DNA from: Blastocladiella emersonii ATCC 22665
Taxonomy: Eukaryota > Blastocladiomycota > Blastocladiomycetes > Blastocladiales > Blastocladiaceae
Assembly: GCA_025594325.1 (NCBI GenBank)
Contig: JANHCV010000001.1
Coordinates: 2,232,001-2,296,000, forward strand
DNA length: 64,000 bases
Direction of reading: 5' to 3'
Part shown: piece by piece, positions 32,331 through 43,519 of the stretch
How the letters are laid out: every line of letters begins with the position of its first letter
How positions within the stretch are numbered: position 1 is the first letter of the stretch
The notes under the pieces: model-generated
The model's input: the letters and a program-made list of their open reading frames with translations, nothing else
Told to the model about the DNA's origin: nothing
The model's database searches: none
Program-made: the position numbers and the translations under genes

Positions 32331-34781
32331 CTACTGGTCAAGATACCTCCGCAGCCGCGCCGCGCCCTCAACCCCGAGCACGCCAGCGACACACGTCCAC
32401 GGGTCGCGCCCGCCGCCCCACCCGAGAAACTCCTGCCACAGGCGCGTCCCTCCGTGGCGGAACTCGCGCAGGTCGCGCACGCCCGCGAGGTGCCGCTCGT
32501 ACACGGCCAGCGCCACCACGCGGCTCCACAGGTACGAGTAGTACCCGCCGCTGTACGTCGCCAGGTGCTGCAGCCGCAGGTGCGGCGCCCACGCCGCGTG
32601 CCAGGGGACGCGCGTCAGCCACGCGCACAGGTGTGGGAACGGGGCGAGCAGGGGGAGGGAGGCCGGGTCGGTGCGGAGCGCGGTGACGAGCGCGTGTGGC
32701 GTGTGGTTCGAGATCAGCGAGCTGTGCAGGACCTGGTCCATGGCCGCCAGGTGCACCTGCGACCACAGGTCCATGTCGCGCGGTACGTCCGAGCCCACAC
32801 CGCTCGACTTGACCGTTGGGAGGAACGGCGACGTGGTGCACGGCGCGATCGCCGGCTGGTGCGCGCGGAACCGCGCCTGGACCGCCGGGTGCGCGAGGAC
32901 GAGCTCCATGAGGATCGACGGGACTTCGGACACGTCGAGCGCGCACCGCGTCCCCGACACGTTCTGGTAGTGCGTGAACGATAGCAGCGAGTGCGTCGCG
33001 TGCCCGAGCTCGTGCCACAGCGTCTCGACCTGCGTCCACGCGAGCGGCGCGCCGCGCCGGATCGACGTCGCGAGGACCACCACGGGCCGCTGTACCGCGT
33101 CGTTCGGCGTCAAAAGCGCGGCCTGCATCGCGGCGCCCGACGGCGCGGGCTCGCCCGCGTCACGCTGCCCGGGCATCGCGGCGTGCGGAATGCGCCGGCC
33201 GCGGACCGTGAAGTGCGCGGCGGCGGCGAGCTTGGCGGGGGTGCGGTCGACCAGGTCGCAGTACATGGTGCCGAGGTCGGTGCCCTGGTACCGGACGGCG
33301 ACCTTGACGACGTCGGGGTGCCACGCCTCGCCGTTGGCGACGGGCAGCGTGACGAGGTCGACGCCGTACATGGCGTGGACCGTCTCGGCGAACACAGTCA
33401 TGGCGGTGGCCAGCGTCGGCAGCTCGCCGGGCACGCCGCGCCGCTGCTCGAGCTGCCGCTGCAGGTACACGCGGTCCCACTCCTGGACGGGTTTTGAGTC
33501 AGCGAGCGACTCGAGGGCGGCGAAACTCGCGTCGAGCGCGGGCGTCATCTCGCCGGCGAGCCGGTCGAGGAACCTTAGCACGCGCGACTGCGAGTTGACC
33601 ATCTTGTCGCGCAGGAACATGCGGGCGAAGCTCGGGAACCCGACGAGCGACGCGAGCTCGTGCCGCGTCGTCAGCAGCGACTGCAGGTTCGCCTCCTGCG
33701 CTGGGTACGCGGCGTGCACGACGTGCAGGGCCTTTTCGCGCACGCTCGGGAGCGGGGAGGAGTGGACCAGGTGCGACGCGAGCCCCTGGTCGCACGCGAG
33801 GACGGCGCCGTTGGGCTCGGGCGGCGCGTGGTTCGGCAGCGTGTAGTGCTGGCGGATCGCGCGTGGCAGGGTGCCCGCCTCGGCGGCCGTCAGCGGCACG
33901 GCGATGGGGGCGAACTTGAAGGAGAAAAAGTCGCGCGCGTGCACGGTCATGGCGTCGGACAGGGCGACGTGCTTCTTGCGCTGTGCGTCGGGCAGGTGGA
34001 TGCCCGACTGCTCGAAATCGCGCAGGAACACGGCGGCGTTGCGGGCCTCGAGGTCGTCGAGGTCGGCGACGTTGGCGTCGACGGCGTGGCGCAGCACCGC
34101 GTACAGCTCGGCGTTGGTGTTGAGCGTGTGCAGCAGCGACGACAGGTCGGCGTAGACGCGGTCGGCGGCGCCCGCCCACGCGCGGTCCGGGTGCACGTTG
34201 CGCAGGAACTCGGCCGTGTCCGTCAGCTGGCACAGGTAGTTGGACAGCGCGTCCAAGTCGTCGATCAGCGCCCGCGTCTCGTCCGCGCTCAGCATCCGCG
34301 ACTCGGCGTGCCGCGCAATCAGGCCGTCGACCAGCCGCGTCGCCTCGCCGATCATCCGCCGGCTCGACGCGACCATGGAATCGGGGCTCGTCAGCGCCGC
34401 GTCACCGAACATGCCCGTCGCGGGCGCTGCCGCGGTGTCGGGCGTCGCCACGCGGCGGGAACCGCGTGCCACGCGGGTCGCGGGCGACGGCGGCGGGATC
34501 CGCGCAAAGTCGAAGGCGCGGACCATCTGCGCGAACCTTGCCGTCTGCGCGGCCACATCGTCGGCGGACTTGATCCCACCGAGTGGCGGCGGCGGCAGGA
34601 CCGGTCCCGCGGCAGTCGTGCGAGCGGCCGCCGCGAGATCCTCGGCGGGCGCCGACGCCGCCGTGGCGAGGGACCGAGAAGTCGGCCGCCGCGCCGGGGC
34701 GAGCGGGTGGCGGCGGGGGTGTAGGATCGCGCGCGGCGGGCGGGCCACGCGGAGCATGGCGGCAGCGCGCTGGAGTGACAT
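32331..34781 (-). CDS. OCT1: Mitochondrial intermediate peptidase (M3 metallopeptidase)
   Basis: A single exon of 816 residues. The N-terminus is Arg/Ala-rich (MSLQRAAAMLRVARPPRA), a mitochondrial presequence. The M3-family zinc site is LWHELGHATHS (His590, Glu591, His594), with the third ligand region in DVSEVPSILMELV. FTHYQNVSGTRCALDVSEV closely matches the MIP signature. MIP removes an octapeptide from proteins after the matrix processing peptidase has cut. Near-usual length (yeast Oct1 is about 770). The minus-strand frame is open further upstream to 35090, but ATG 34781 gives the presequence. It is divergent from Sed5. Confidence 0.95.
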   Translation of the reverse strand: MSLQRAAAMLRVARPPRAILHPRRHPLAPARRPTSRSLATAASAPAEDLAAAARTTAAGPVLPPPPLGGIKSADDVAAQTARFAQMVRAFDFARIPPPSPATRVARGSRRVATPDTAAAPATGMFGDAALTSPDSMVASSRRMIGEATRLVDGLIARHAESRMLSADETRALIDDLDALSNYLCQLTDTAEFLRNVHPDRAWAGAADRVYADLSSLLHTLNTNAELYAVLRHAVDANVADLDDLEARNAAVFLRDFEQSGIHLPDAQRKKHVALSDAMTVHARDFFSFKFAPIAVPLTAAEAGTLPRAIRQHYTLPNHAPPEPNGAVLACDQGLASHLVHSSPLPSVREKALHVVHAAYPAQEANLQSLLTTRHELASLVGFPSFARMFLRDKMVNSQSRVLRFLDRLAGEMTPALDASFAALESLADSKPVQEWDRVYLQRQLEQRRGVPGELPTLATAMTVFAETVHAMYGVDLVTLPVANGEAWHPDVVKVAVRYQGTDLGTMYCDLVDRTPAKLAAAAHFTVRGRRIPHAAMPGQRDAGEPAPSGAAMQAALLTPNDAVQRPVVVLATSIRRGAPLAWTQVETLWHELGHATHSLLSFTHYQNVSGTRCALDVSEVPSILMELVLAHPAVQARFRAHQPAIAPCTTSPFLPTVKSSGVGSDVPRDMDLWSQVHLAAMDQVLHSSLISNHTPHALVTALRTDPASLPLLAPFPHLCAWLTRVPWHAAWAPHLRLQHLATYSGGYYSYLWSRVVALAVYERHLAGVRDLREFRHGGTRLWQEFLGWGGGRDPWTCVAGVLGVEGAARLRRYLDQ

Positions 34782-35157
34782 GATGCACGGCGTGATGAGT
34801 TGCGAGTGTTGTTGATGCGTAGCAAGTGGGGCGAGTGCGTTGCGGCAAGAGTGCAGAGTGTGCGAGCGCGAGAGTGTCGCGGAGGGCGGCCAGGAGTGCG
34901 CGGGGGAGCGGCGGGGGAGCGGCGCGATGGCCGCGGCCGCGGACGGTGACGCTGACGCTGACGTTTGGCGGGAGGAGACACGCATCGCGAGCACGCACGT
35001 GTGGCGGCGCGCCACTTTCGGCGAGGGCGTGGCGGTCGGTCGCTGCCGAGCGTCGTGGCGACTTGCTTCTCTCCTTCGTCGGTGTCCCATTCAACGAACA
35101 CGGAACGCTACGCATCTCTACGAATCTCCACGCATCAAGCAACGCACCGAACCCACC
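34782..35157. promoter_or_regulatory. Divergent promoter region of MIP and Sed5 genes
   Basis: 376 bp between two start codons facing away from each other. No other feature seen. Confidence 0.4.
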
Positions 35158-36285
35158 ATGGCGTCCCTCAAGGACCGCACCAACGAGCTACTGTCGGCGA
35201 TGCAGACCATCGAGGGCCGCAGCATGGACCACCTGCGCCAGAAGCCCGGCCCGAGTGGCCGCCCCGCCGCCAACGAGCTGAGCGCGCCGCTGCTCGGGTC
35301 GTCCGCCGCCTCTTTACCGCCACCACAACAGCATCCGCGCGGCACGCGCCCCAAGACCGAGTTCTCGCAGCGCGCGGGCTACATTGCGCGCGCCATCCAG
35401 CAGACGGCCGCCAAGCTCGAGAAGCTCGGCAAGCTGGCCAAGCGCCGCACGCTGTTCGACGACCGGCCCGTCGAGATCGCCGAGCTGACCGCCGTCATCA
35501 AGCAGGACATTACGGCGCTCAACACCGAGATCCGCGCCCTGCAGGCCCTCTCGCAGGCCCACAACGCGCGGTCGCGCGCCGGCCAGCACGAGGAGGAACA
35601 CTCCAAGTCGGTCGTCGTCGGCCTCCAGAGCAGCCTCGCCCGCGCCTCGCAGGGGTTCGCCGAGGTCCTCGAGATCCGCACCGAGAACATGAAGGCCCAG
35701 AAGGAGCGTCGCGACCAGTTTGCCGCCGGCGGGCCCGCGTTCGCCCTCGCCGGGCCTGCTGCCGACTCGCCGCTCCTCTCGTTTGACCAGCCCGCTGCCG
35801 CCGCCTCCGCTGCTGCGCCCAACGTGTTCGGCCACCCACCAGGACCCGCGTTCGGGAACGGCAACGCGGCGTACGGCTTCGGCATGAACAATGGCTTCGC
35901 ACCACCAGCTTCATCCGCGAACGGCGCCGGGACCAAGGACTTTCTCGCCATCGACATGGGCATGTCGGCCGACCAGCAGCAGCAGTTTGCCGCCCTGGAC
36001 CAGAACACGGCCATCATGGAGCAGCGCGGCACCGCCATCGACACCATCGAGTCGACCATGGCCGAGCTCGGCCAGATCTTCCAGCAGCTCGGCATGCTCG
36101 TCGCGCAGCAGCGCGAGCAGGTCATCCGCATCGACGACAACGTGTACGAGATCGAGAACAACGTCGACCTCGCCCGCAAGGAGCTCTTCAAGCACTGGAC
36201 CTCGGTCTCGTCCAACCGCCTGCTCATGGCCAAGGTCTTTGCCGTCGTCCTCGTCTTCTTCTTTCTCTTTGTCATGTTCTTGTGA
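35158..36285 (+). CDS. SED5: Syntaxin-5/Sed5 Golgi SNARE
   Basis: A single exon of 375 residues. The N-terminus (MASLKDRTNEL) carries the short Sly1-binding-type peptide. The Habc-type helical region includes EFSQRAGYIARAIQQTA and VEIAELTAVIKQDI. The Qa-SNARE motif is AIDTIESTMAELGQIF through QREQVIRIDDNVYEIENN, and a C-terminal membrane anchor follows (VFAVVLVFFFLFVMFL). It mediates ER-to-Golgi and intra-Golgi fusion. Poly-Ala/Pro linker of about 80 residues between Habc and SNARE motif is longer than in yeast. It is convergent with MSH5, 49 bp between stops. Confidence 0.95.
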   Translation: MASLKDRTNELLSAMQTIEGRSMDHLRQKPGPSGRPAANELSAPLLGSSAASLPPPQQHPRGTRPKTEFSQRAGYIARAIQQTAAKLEKLGKLAKRRTLFDDRPVEIAELTAVIKQDITALNTEIRALQALSQAHNARSRAGQHEEEHSKSVVVGLQSSLARASQGFAEVLEIRTENMKAQKERRDQFAAGGPAFALAGPAADSPLLSFDQPAAAASAAAPNVFGHPPGPAFGNGNAAYGFGMNNGFAPPASSANGAGTKDFLAIDMGMSADQQQQFAALDQNTAIMEQRGTAIDTIESTMAELGQIFQQLGMLVAQQREQVIRIDDNVYEIENNVDLARKELFKHWTSVSSNRLLMAKVFAVVLVFFFLFVMFL

Positions 36286-36334
36286 TTCCATCCTTGCACT
36301 CCCATCACATACATACATTCCCATAGCCACTGGT

Positions 36335-39300
36335 TCAATCGCTGTCGTCGTCGAGCAGCGATATGGTCATGATCGTCCCCGCCGTCGACGGCCGCTGCGA
36401 CACGACCGGCGCCGGCACCTCGCTGACCACCGTGATCTCGGGCGACGACCTGACCTCGAACCGGCTCTCCTCCCCCTCCCCCTCCTCCACAAACTCGGCC
36501 GGCACCCTCCGCGGGTCGCCGTACACACACTCGTCGAGGTTCTCGATCAGCGCCGCGATCTCGAACGCGCCCGCGACATGTCCCGGGTCCGCGAGCGGGA
36601 GCAGCTGGTGCGCGATCACCCGCTCGACCGCTGCCGCGCGCTCCGCGTACAGCGGGTCGTCCTCGTCGCGGTCGCGCACCAGCGCTGGGACGGGCTCACC
36701 GCGCGCGAAACACGCGCTCGCCTCCACGGCCCGCGCCACGATCGCCTTGGGCACGCCTGCCGCTAGCGCGCACTCGGCCGCGAGTGACGTCGCGCACGTC
36801 CCGCGGACTACGCAGTACAGCATCACGACGGACGAGGACGACGCGTGCGCTGCGCCCTCGCGCGGGTGGTGGTGCTGGTGCACCTGCATCGTCAGCCGCG
36901 TGAGTGCGAGCGGCGGCGACGGGAGCAGGTTGTGCGTGTCGATCTCTACGCACGGCGTCTACGGTCAGCGCGAGTCCACCGGCTCGCAACTCCAGTGCGT
37001 ACCGTGGAAGTGCGTGACGGCGAGCACCAGCGGCGCGTCGGGCCCGAGCTCGGCAAAGTACCGCATCACGCCGACAAACAGGCCGACGCCGTCCGGGACC
37101 CGCGTGCCTTTCCCAAACTCGTCGATGAGCACCAGCGACGACGGCGTCGCACGCCGCGTCGCGTGGCTCATCTGGTGCAGGTCCAGCAGGAACGCGCTCT
37201 GGCCCTGCACGCACGGCGGTTAGTCGTGGCCGACAGCTGCGGTGCGCAGAACGAACCTTGGACACGGACTCGCGCGCCGACACGCGCGTCAGGATCTTGT
37301 CGACGACGGGGAGCCGCGACCCGGGCGCGGCCGCGACGTAGCTGCCCATTTGGGCCATGATGACGGCAAGCGCCGCCGACTTGAGATACACGCTCTTGCC
37401 CGCGGCGTTGGGCCCCGTGAGCAGCGCAACGCGGTCGGCGCCAAACCCGCCGCCGAGCTCAATGTCGTTGACAATGAAGCTGCCCGCGGCCCCGCGCTGC
37501 ACGCGCTCGACGATCGGGTGCCGCGCGCCGCGCACCGCGAGCTGCGAGCCGGGCACAAGTTCGGGCCGCACGTAGTCGTAGCGCGCGGCGGCCTCGGCGA
37601 GCGACTGCAGCACGTCGAGCGTGACCAGCTGGCGGTGTAGCCGGACCAGCGCGGGTTGCAGGTCCTGCAGCAGCGCGCGCAGCTCGACCACGATCTCGAG
37701 CTCGCGGTCCACAATGTGCCCGAACACGTCGCCCACCGACTCGTCGAGCTCGCGCATCGCCGCCGACTTGAAGTACCCGTACGACGGTGTGTAGAACAGC
37801 AGCTCGAGGTTCGGCACCGCGTACGTCGCGAGCGACGCGCCGCCTCCCACCAAACTTGGGTCGCCCGCCTCGTCTCCATCGTGTCCCGGCGCGAGCGGAG
37901 CGCCGAGGAACCGGTCGAGCACCGCGCGCGGCAGCAGCGTGAGGAACCCGATCTGCGGAATGTACACGACGTTGACGTGCGCGGCGACGGCGGGCGGGAC
38001 CGTGGTCGCGAACGACTCGGCAACGCCCGTCAGGAACTCGGGCAGGCTGTCGAACTGGTCTTTGAACTCGTCGAGCACCGCGTCGAACCCGCGCCGGACG
38101 ACCGCGCGCGCCTCGGCTTTCGTCGCGGCGAGGTCGATCACGCCCTCAATCAGCGCCACGGCCCGCATCGCCGCGGCGCGGCTCTCATCCGCCTGTACGC
38201 CCGCGAAGCACGTCAGGTGCGGCGACGGCACGTCGCCCGGCGCGTGCTCGAACCCCGCCAGCGCGTCGAGCAGCTTGACCATGGCGCCCGCCGACCCGAC
38301 GAGCGCGCGCCAGTCGCCCGGCAGGAACACGGGCCGCGCGAAGATCCGCGGGACCGACCGCACGTGCAGCAGCTGCGCGCGGATCAACCGCACGCCCGCC
38401 GCGTTGCTCGGGAACAGCAGCGTCGCCACGGCCGCGTGCCGGTGCGCGATCGCCGCGGGGTCCGCCAGCGGCCGCGCGAGCCACCGCCGAAGCTGCCACT
38501 TCCCGTCGCCCATCTTGGTGTGGTTCAGCAGCTCGAACAGCGACGTGCACGAGGCCGCGAGCGATGTCGCGGCGGGGTCGCCGAGCGCCGGCTCGAACAG
38601 CTCCAGCGCGTCCATGGCCGCCGCGCCGAGCTCGAGCGAGTCCGCCGGCGTCCATGCCGCGACGGACGTGACGCGGAACCGGCTCGTGCGCGGCGCGTGG
38701 CGCGGGTCGACGACGCGTGGTCCGTCACCGCGCGGATGGCCTCCGGCTGCGCTGACGACCGACATGGACGCTAGGAACGGGTCGAGGTACGGGTCGTCGG
38801 CCATCGCGCCGCCGCCCGCCGCGACGCTCGACACGCCGAGTCCCGAGACCGCCGGGTCCTGCAGGTCCTCGAGCGCCTCAAGGTACGTGCACAGCGCGCC
38901 CGCGGCGATCAGCGACAGCGCGTTCGACGTGGTGTCGCCGCCCACAAGCGCCGTCAGGTACACGTGCGCCTGCTCCAGCGGGTCTGCGAGCACGCGCGAT
39001 GGCGGCGCGGGAGGTAGGCCGGTACGCCCACGGCGCGTCGGTGGACGTTCGGGTTCGGCGGCGGATGACGACGCGAGATCGTCGAACGCGCGCGACCGCA
39101 GCCGCTGGTCGACCGCCGAGACCGTCGCGAGCAGCCGCGTGCGCGCGGGGCCCGGTGCAAAGTCGGCGGCGGGGCGCAGGTCGACGACGGGCGGCGCGCG
39201 CGAGACTGGGGCAACGGTGCCCGCGAGCACGTCGCGCAGCGAGTCCGGGGCGCGGGACGACAGGATGGCGACGGCGGGCGCGAGCTGCGCGGCCAGCGCG

Positions 39301-39527
39301 TCGGCGCGGTCGTGGAACGGCGCCGGGTCGCAGTCGTCGCGTGAGCCCACCCACAGCGTGCCGTCGCCGTGCGCGTCAAAGTATGCGAAACCGAGCATCC
39401 CGCGCTCAAAGTGCAGCGACAGGATTAGCGGGCCCGCGGGCTCCGCGTCGTCGAGCTCGGCGTCGCCGCCGACGCCGCCGCCGAGGCCCGGGGTGCTTGC
39501 GAGGTCGGATCGGTGATGGGTTGACAT
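36335..39527 (-). CDS. MSH5: MutS homologue MSH5 (meiotic crossover factor)
   Basis: Exons are 39527-37257, 37204-37003 and 36945-36335, 1,027 residues. The ATPase core is complete: Walker A TGPNAAGKSVYLK (Lys711), Walker B SSLVLIDEFGKGT and the switch THFH. The clamp and lever parts carry KWQLRRWLARPLADP and IPQIGFLTLLP, as in MSH5. It lacks the N-terminal mismatch-recognition domain, as expected for MSH4/MSH5. With MSH4 it stabilises crossover intermediates in meiosis. An internal Ala/Pro/Gly-rich region makes it longer than human MSH5 (834). The last intron acceptor (GCGTAG) was chosen because it restores the C-terminal frame (VVMLYCVVRGTCATSLAAE), matching the family. Confidence 0.92.
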
Positions 39528-39906
39528 GGTCGTGTGATACATGATGGTGGGCCAGCGAGGGTCGGTTCGCGGCGTCGACGATGACGCTGCCGCGCGATGA
39601 TCATCGCGGCGAGACACGGCCGCTTCCGCGCGCCGGACGTGTCTCTCGCGTATCCATGGTAAATGCATGTAGACGGGCAGGGCCCATGACTCGATGGAGA
39701 GCCGTCCGCGCCACCATGGAAGGAGGAAGGCGAACGGCGGCGCGTCTCCCGCGAACGTCCGCGGCGCCGAGTGTGTGCACCGGATTGCGCCGCGCGCCCA
39801 AGTCGGGTCTCGTACTCGCCGCACCGCAACGCATACACACGCCAGAGGGCAAGAGGAGCAGCCCTGGTTCAGGATGCTCTCTCTCCTGCTCGTCAACCTC
39901 ACTATC
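39528..39906. promoter_or_regulatory. Divergent promoter region of MSH5 and mitochondrial membrane protein gene
   Basis: 379 bp between two divergent starts. Nothing else is recognised. Confidence 0.35.
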
Positions 39907-40868
39907 ATGTACACTGCCGCCCTTCGCGCTGCGACGCTTGCTCGCTTCACCGTGCGGCCCGTGGCCAGGCCACTTGTCGCGCGCTGGGCAGCGCCGCTTG
40001 CGCCCGCTCGCCGCGCTCTCTCAACGGCGGCCGCTCCCACCGTCGACGCAGTGTCCGCGGCGACGGCTACTGGGACCGCTGAGCCAACAGCGACGACAGC
40101 AACTGAAGACGATGGAGACGACTTCCTCGAGCGTGCTGGCCCCATCGCCCTGCTCCCGGTCATCGTGTCCGCCATCCCGCCGCTTTTGCTGCCCGTCACG
40201 TACTTCTTTGGGACGCCCGAGATCATCCACTCGACCGAGGTCCTCTCGGCGCAGTACTACGCCTGCATCACCGCCGCGGCCGGCGCGTACAGCTGGGCGA
40301 GCTTGACGCTCAGTCCATGTACGGCACAATTCCGCTCCTCTGCTCTCAACTCGTGCTCTGACACTCCCCGATCGACGTAGCCAGCCAAGCCGTGTGGTGG
40401 CGCGTCTACGCCTCGACCCTCCCCGCGGCCAGCGCCGGCATGATGATCGGCCCGAGCGCCTATCCAGGCGACGCGCTCCTCAACCTGACCATCACCAACG
40501 CCATCATGCTCTTCGCCTACGCGCGCGACGACAACGACACCCAGACCACGACGCAGACCGGCATGTACGTCATCAGCGCCAGCTTCTGCGGGCTCTCCTG
40601 GCTCATGTACCAGGCCCGCCAGCGGTACCTCGACTACACGACCCCGCCCGAGGCGCTCGCGGTCGTGGATGCGGCGGCGGCCGTCAAGGCCGCGACCGAC
40701 GATGCTGGTAGCAGTCCGGCGACGAGCGAGACGGTGACTACTGAGAACCGGCTGCTCGCGTACCTCACGGACGATGCAGACGCGGACGCTGATGAGACGG
40801 AGGTCGCGAAGCAGCAGTCGGAGGAGGAGGGCACGGACAGCCGTTCGGCCGTCTCGGCCAGCGAATAA
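39907..40868 (+). CDS. Small probable mitochondrial membrane protein
   Basis: Exons are 39907-40318 and 40381-40868, 299 residues. A donor six bases upstream (before GTCCAT) would fit the frame equally well. The start MYTAALRAATLARFT is a good mitochondrial presequence, running to ARRALSTAAAP. Hydrophobic segments are AGPIALLPVIVSAIPPLLLP, ACITAAAGAYSWASL, LTITNAIMLFAYA and ISASFCGLSWLMY. This four-span core with an aromatic WW(R) after a short loop is faintly like the DUF3429/TMEM69 group, which I could not confirm. The tail is acidic and Ser/Thr-rich. Confidence 0.65.
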
Positions 40869-41093
40869 TGTGGAAGGACGAGATGTTGCGCAGAATGAAT
40901 AGAATGCATCAAGTTGCGACTCGAAGGAGCGATTATTGAAAGAGCTGATGGCTGAAGCGATGAAGGGCACGAGATGAACGACGCGTCCACACCCGTGACC
41001 ACGGCGCACAGTGCAGCCAGCCGAATGCGACTGCAAGTCGGATCTGTTGAACAAAAATCATGTATTCTTACTTCAGCGGATGACGTCAGTGCT

Positions 41094-42169
41094 TCATTCA
41101 CCATCGCTGTCGAGCAGGCTGATCACGGTCGACCTGACGGCGCTGGACGCGGACGATGGCTCCGTCTTGATGGGCAGCTTGCGCGGCGCACGCATCTGCT
41201 CCTCGTCGCCGCTGTGGTCGAGGTACACGACGGGCGTCGGATCAGCTGGTCCATCGTTCGTGCGGCGGCGCTTGTGGGCGGTCGCGTTGGCCTCGTCCTT
41301 GATCTTGACGATCTCGTGGGTCACGTCGCGCTCCGAGCTGTTGTTGGTCGAAGCCGAAGGAATGTCGCTTGCAACGTTCGCGCCGGCGGCCGTGCTGGTG
41401 TACCCGCGAACGTCAAGCATGTCTGATTGCACCGTCCACTGTTAGTCCAAGTCTGGTTGCAAGAATGCTGCCGAGGTACATTCCTCGGCTCATATAGTCG
41501 AAGAGAAAGACGTGCTGACGCTTGATCCTTGACATCTTGAGTTTGCCTGTCGTGTGGCCCGCCAACGGCGCGCCAAAACTAAGAGACCGAGGTGTTAGCG
41601 TTCTCACAGGCACGATCATTGTAGCAACGATGGTGCACCGACCCAGCTGTATGCGTGACAAGCGCAGTCTTCTTCTGCTTCTCGTTGAGAACGACCTGGC
41701 GATGAGTCCGATGCTCGGACGCGGCCTTGATGACCTCCTTGGGCTCTCGGCGACCAGTCCAGATCTCGACGCGGATCTGGCCAACGTTCTTCAGCGCGCC
41801 ATTGTCAATGGACACCTGATCCGGCGTATCAACGGTTTCCCCCTCTTCAACCGGCTCCATGGCCGCAAAGATGAACGGGACCCGCTCCGTGCCACCACGG
41901 ATCGCGCTGCCAAGCGCGATTGGTTCCGACGCGAGGAACCGCCGCGTGATCACCATGCTTACGCCGTCAAGGACCAAACACGCGCAAACATTGGGGAAGA
42001 CGTCTGGGTCGCACGAAGCGAGCGCTTGGAAGCGAGCGCCCGAGACCGCTTCAATTGCGCAAAGAGTCTGCTGGACGCCATCCGAGCGCGTCGTGGTCTG
42101 GACCTTGTACTCCTCAGCTTTGGCGCCGGCGACGTCGACGAAGACGCGAAGGCCGTTTACCTCAGGCAT
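41094..42169 (-). CDS. DUF7918-like protein with SUMO-interaction-like tail, copy A (splice donor lost)
   Basis: By alignment with copies B and C the exons are 42169-41643, 41578-41484 and 41422-41094 (317 codons including the stop). The N-terminal domain (VDVAGAKAEEYKV, FIFAAMEPV, GQIRVEIWTG, VVLNEKQKK) fits the fungal DUF7918 fold. The tail ends with a hydrophobic-acidic motif (STVISLLDSDGE) and VVYLDHSGDEE. Intron 1 is normal (GTCGGT...TAG). At the homologous intron 2 donor the sequence is G/GAATGT instead of GT, and the next GT (4 nt downstream) would shift the frame. Reading through gives an early stop. Either splicing is non-canonical or this copy now makes a protein without the tail. 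The first copy of the array. Confidence 0.7.
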
Positions 42170-42238
42170 CTGTCATCGATCATAAATCATTTAGCGATTG
42201 AGGCTCACGCCAGTGATCTGTAGTAGAGATCAGACTAC

Positions 42239-42260
42239 CTTGCATGCAGTTACATTCAGG
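42239..42260 (-). promoter_or_regulatory. Conserved upstream element, copy A
   Basis: CTTGCATGCAGTTACATTCAG on the plus strand, about 71 bases upstream of the ATG of copy A. It is a diverged version of the element before copies B and C. Confidence 0.5.
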
Positions 42261-42449
42261 GATTACACACATGTATGCGCTGTTCGGAGAGCGAGAGAGA
42301 GAGGAGAACGGCGCGGAGTGAGCTGGGAGACCCGCCTGTGCATGGCACAGCGCACTGTTTCCGGCTTCACCCTGCACAGCGGGACCTCGGAACCTGCACA
42401 ACGGATCGATGATACAGTGTAAATAGATTTGTCGCAATCAACGGGTGCG

Positions 42450-43519
42450 TCACTCGTCGTCGTCGCTGAGCAGGCTGATTACAGCGGGCATTGGGTTGCC
42501 TGACGACGACGACGGCTCCGCCTTGACGGGCAGCTTGCGCGGCGCGCGCGAGGTCTCCTCGTCGTCGCTGTCGTCGAGGTAGACGACGGGCGTTGGGCGA
42601 GCGGGCCCCTCGTTCGGCCGGTGGCGCTTGTGCGCGCTTGAGTCGCCGCCGCCGAGACTGGTGAGGTCGATGAACTGCGTGGTGCCGCGCTCTGGCTTGA
42701 CTCGAGCTGTCGAGGGCGAACCAGTGAGGGCTGTCGCTGTCACGTCGGGCGTGTCAATGTACTTGCGGACCTCGAGCATGTCTAGCGAAGAACGTCGCAT
42801 TAGCACGGGTCCACCCTTCCAAGGACGACTGGTGCACCGTACCGCGACTCAGATAGTTGAAAATAAAGACGTGAACGAGCTTGGTCTTCTGCATCACGTT
42901 CTGCGGAAGCGTGTGCTTGCGAGTCGGATTGCCGTACCTGCAAGATGCAAGAATAGTCAGTACGTGCCGCGCGTGTCGCAATAGAGGAAGAATGAAGCAA
43001 CCCAGCCGTATGCGTGACAAGCGCGGCCTTCTTCTGCTTCTCGGTGAGGACGACCTGGCGGTGGGCATTGGTCACCACCGTGTTCCGCCGCGGCTCCAGG
43101 TAGCCGGTCCAGACCTCGACACGGATTTGACCAACGCCATCCAAGGCGTCATTGTCGATGAGCGTCTTGCCCGGTTCGTCCACGGCCGAACCCTCAGCGA
43201 CAGGCCGCATAGGAGCAAAGATGAGAGGGACCTCCTTCATACCAGGCTGCACGGCAAAGTTAAGATGGGCTGGTGTGGTGGACAAGAAGCGGCTCGTGAT
43301 GAGCGTCGACTTGCCATCGACAAAGAGTACCGCGCAAACGTTTCGGTGGATATGGCCCACGTTTGACACGAGTGCGCCAAAGGGAGCGCCAGCGATGCTC
43401 TCAATGGCGCAGCGGGTCTCGAAGACGCCGTCGTCGCGGGTCGTCGTCTCGACCTTGTATTCTTCGGCCTTGGTGCCGTTCACCTCGACGAAGATATTTA
43501 GTCCGCCTACCACGGGCAT
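42450..43519 (-). CDS. DUF7918-like protein with SUMO-interaction-like tail, copy B
   Basis: Exons are 43519-43002, 42937-42843 and 42781-42450, 314 residues. The first 210 residues are the DUF7918-like domain: FVEVNGTKAEEYKVETTT, CAIESIAGAPFGAL, LFVDGKSTLI, PLIFAPMRPVAEG, GQIRVEVWTGYLEP, then VFIFNYLSRDMLEV at the junction to the tail. The tail is disordered and charged with three SUMO-interaction-like motifs: QFIDLTSLGGGDS, PVVYLDDSDDEE and the C-terminal AVISLLSDDDE. A Lys/Arg-rich run (HKRHRPNEG) lies between them and could be an NLS. Intact and canonical at all splice sites (GTTGCT...CAG, GTACGG...TAG). The DUF7918 function is unknown. Confidence 0.8.
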
